DNA from: Nitrosospira briensis
GTDB taxonomy: Bacteria > Pseudomonadota > Gammaproteobacteria > Burkholderiales > Nitrosomonadaceae
Assembly (NCBI RefSeq): GCF_900115125.1
Contig: NZ_FOVJ01000002.1
Span: 62,001-126,000, forward strand
Length of the DNA stretch: 64,000 nt
Direction of reading: 5' to 3'
Shown here: piece after piece, positions 58,794-64,000 of the stretch
Position numbering within the stretch: position 1 is the first letter of the stretch
How the letters are laid out: each line of letters begins with the position of its first letter
Notes under the pieces: model-generated
Told to the model about the DNA's origin: nothing
Seen by the model: the letters and a program-made list of their open reading frames with translations, nothing else
The model's database searches: none
Made by a program: the position numbers and the translations under genes

Positions 58794-59690
58794 TCATGAA
58801 CTGGAAGGGCTGGACGGAATATGGCAGCCTATGGCGTCCAGATATTCGGCGAACTCCCGCCCCACTTCGGGATGCTCGAGCGCCAGCGCAATGGTAGCCT
58901 TGAGGTAGCCTATCTTGCTTCCACAATCGTAACGGGTTCCGGAAAACTCATACGCCAGGGCGCGCTCTTCCAGCAATAGCGAGCCGATCCCATCCGTAAG
59001 CTGGATCTCACCTCCCGCGCCGGGCTTGACCTTTTCCAGATGTTCGAAAACTTTTGGAGTCAGAATGTAACGGCCAACCACGCCCAGTGTTGAAGGCGCA
59101 TTCTCCGGTTCGGGTTTTTCCACGATACCGGTAATGGGATGCAGACCGCTCATTCCCGGCCCGCATTTAACGATCCCATAATTTACCGTATCTTCTGCCT
59201 CTACATTTTGTACGGCCAATATCGAACAACCGTTCTGCTCATATACCCGGCACAACTGTCCCATGATCGGCTCGTCACCCACCAGCAAGTCGTCCGCCAG
59301 CAGCACCGCGAACGGCTCGTTGCCTACGGCGGGACGCGCGCATAATATCGCATGTCCTAATCCGAGTGCTTCGGATTGTCGTATATAGATGCAAGAGATG
59401 TGTTTTGGCAGAATACTTCGCAGCATTTCCAGCGTTTCGTTTTTGCCACGCGCTTCCAGTTCGGCCTCCATCTCATAGGCTTTATCGAAATGATCCTCGA
59501 TCGCGCGTTTATGGCGGCCCGTAATGAAAATGAGTTCTGTTATTCCGGCCGCGATGGCCTCTTCGACGGCGTACTGGATTAGCGGCTTATCCACAACCGG
59601 CATCATTTCCTTGGGACTTGCCTTGGTAGCGGGCAAAAAACGGGTGCCCATACCTGCCACTGGAAAAACGGCTTTGCTTATTTTTGGCAT
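58794..59690 (-). CDS. galU: UTP-glucose-1-phosphate uridylyltransferase, copy 2
   Basis: UDP-glucose pyrophosphorylase of 298 residues, the standard GalU length. '[33 protein letters not shown]' at the N terminus, '[12 protein letters not shown]' and '[19 protein letters not shown]' in the core. This compact copy looks like the housekeeping enzyme; copy 1 at 23300-24349 is longer at both ends. Confidence 0.94.
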   Translation of the reverse strand: MPKISKAVFPVAGMGTRFLPATKASPKEMMPVVDKPLIQYAVEEAIAAGITELIFITGRHKRAIEDHFDKAYEMEAELEARGKNETLEMLRSILPKHISCIYIRQSEALGLGHAILCARPAVGNEPFAVLLADDLLVGDEPIMGQLCRVYEQNGCSILAVQNVEAEDTVNYGIVKCGPGMSGLHPITGIVEKPEPENAPSTLGVVGRYILTPKVFEHLEKVKPGAGGEIQLTDGIGSLLLEERALAYEFSGTRYDCGSKIGYLKATIALALEHPEVGREFAEYLDAIGCHIPSSPSSS

Positions 59691-59721
59691 ATAGGTTTTT
59701 GTAAGGGAAATGTAGCCCGCC

Positions 59722-63113
<3,392 letters not shown>

Positions 63114-63117
63114 ACGA

Positions 63118-64000
63118 TCAGCTTATCACAGCGGCATCGCTCAGCCGGACAGCTTCTTCGATCTCTACCGCGACCACCCGCGAAACACCTTTTTCCTGCA
63201 TGGTGACACCGATCAATTGCTGCGCCATTTCCATAGTGATTTTGTTATGGCTGATGAATATGAATTGAGTCTGACGCGACATTTTTCGCACCAGGTTGCA
63301 GAAGCGTTCTGTATTGGTATCGTCCAGAGGAGCATCCACCTCATCCAGCAGGCAAAACGGTGCCGGATTCAGCTGAAACAGCGAGAATACCAGCGCTAGC
63401 GCCGTTAATGCCTTTTCGCCGCCTGACAGCAAATGGATGGAACTGTTTTTCTTGCCGGGTGGTTGTGCAAAAATCTGTATCCCCGAATCCAGTATTTCTT
63501 CGCCCTTCAATATCAACTTCGCTTGCCCGCCCCCGAACATGGTGGGAAACATCTCATCCAGGTGACTGTTGACTTTGCCGACAGTGTCCAACAGACGCTC
63601 GCGGGTTTCCCGGTCTATTCGCCGGATTGCATTTTTAAGCGTCTCCGATGCTTCCTCCAGGTCCTGCGACTGCGAATCCAGATAGGCCTTGCGCGCCCGA
63701 CAGGATTGCAATTCGTCGAGCGCGGCGGAATTGACCGCTCCCAACGCGGCTATTTCCCCACTGAGACGATTGATCTCGGCTTGCAGTGCGGAAGGCCGCC
63801 CTTTCCCAAGTGCACGCATCAACTCATCCTCCGCCTCACCCGATTCCTTTAATTGTTCGCCGAACCGGTTCTCCGTAATTCTCGCCTCCTGTTCCTTGAG
63901 CCGCGCCTGGCTAATGGCTTCTCGCAACGGTTGCAATTTTTGTTCGGAAGTCATGCGATCCTGCTCTATCTCGCGTAACCCACGAGCCACGTCTTCCAGA
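63118..64000 (-). CDS. smc: Chromosome segregation protein SMC (5' part outside the window)
   Basis: The visible 294 codons are the C-terminal end: coiled coil (from the right edge to about 63450), then the ATPase signature 'LLSGGEKALTALALVFSLF' and Walker B 'FCLLDEVDAPLDD', and the D-loop region. The frame is open through the right edge, so the hinge and the N-terminal Walker A lie outside. It ends 4 bases before zipA. Confidence 0.95.
   Translation of the reverse strand, partial: LEDVARGLREIEQDRMTSEQKLQPLREAISQARLKEQEARITENRFGEQLKESGEAEDELMRALGKGRPSALQAEINRLSGEIAALGAVNSAALDELQSCRARKAYLDSQSQDLEEASETLKNAIRRIDRETRERLLDTVGKVNSHLDEMFPTMFGGGQAKLILKGEEILDSGIQIFAQPPGKKNSSIHLLSGGEKALTALALVFSLFQLNPAPFCLLDEVDAPLDDTNTERFCNLVRKMSRQTQFIFISHNKITMEMAQQLIGVTMQEKGVSRVVAVEIEEAVRLSDAAVIS

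Overview
The window looks like chromosomal DNA of a betaproteobacterial autotroph, most like an ammonia oxidiser of the Nitrosospira type. This is inferred from the red-type (form IC-like) RuBisCO with CbbR and CbbX, from the betaproteobacterial order rpsB-tsf-pyrH-frr-uppS-cdsA-dxr-rseP-bamA-skp-fabZ-rnhB, and from the smc-zipA-ligA cluster. No amo, hao or rRNA marker is present to prove it. No tRNA, rRNA, CRISPR array, prophage or intact insertion sequence was seen. Nearly all of the sequence is well-packed coding DNA.

Layout. 1-4.4 kb: minus-strand Fe-S assembly operon iscR1-iscA-sufB-sufC-sufD (sufD is cut by the left edge), with a strong promoter covered by two IscR type-1 operators. 4.75-15.7 kb: a TetR/AcrR-type regulator without a standard start codon, an AcrR-like operator, and a five-gene efflux cluster (MFP-RND-OMF-MFP-RND). 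15.9-20 kb: divergent cbbR and cbbLSX. 20.2-24.4 kb: Atm1-like ABC exporter, psd, and the first of two UDP-glucose pyrophosphorylase genes. 24.5-28.8 kb: di-haem cytochrome c, Crp/Fnr-type regulator, small membrane protein, mlaA. 29-32.7 kb: iscS, a second iscR, trmJ and divergent suhB. 32.7-37.5 kb: glycogen-debranching-type enzyme plus GH63-type glucosidase. 37.5-40.9 kb: a structured tandem repeat and mutS. 41-53.6 kb: slyD, then the long minus-strand cell-envelope and translation cluster. 54-55.8 kb: DUF883/YqjE/YqjK stress-envelope genes, a 24-residue membrane peptide and an EF-hand protein. 56-64 kb: aroK, def, mtnP, hpt, a second galU, ligA, zipA and the 3' part of smc.

How genes work together. 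The most distinctive feature is a split, hybrid Fe-S assembly system. The locus at 29-32 kb keeps the enterobacterial order suhB/trmJ-iscR-iscS but stops after iscS. The A-type carrier and the SUF scaffold sit 25 kb away behind a second IscR. Both IscR proteins keep the Cys92/Cys98/Cys104/His107 cluster ligands, and both promoters carry IscR type-1-like operators over their -10/-35 elements. This suggests one feedback circuit that links a desulfurase locus to a scaffold locus. The Atm1-like exporter may belong to the same physiology. The RuBisCO genes, their regulator and their activase form a compact CO2-fixation island. The two RND pumps appear to share one outer-membrane channel. The mtnP-hpt pair suggests purine and methionine salvage.
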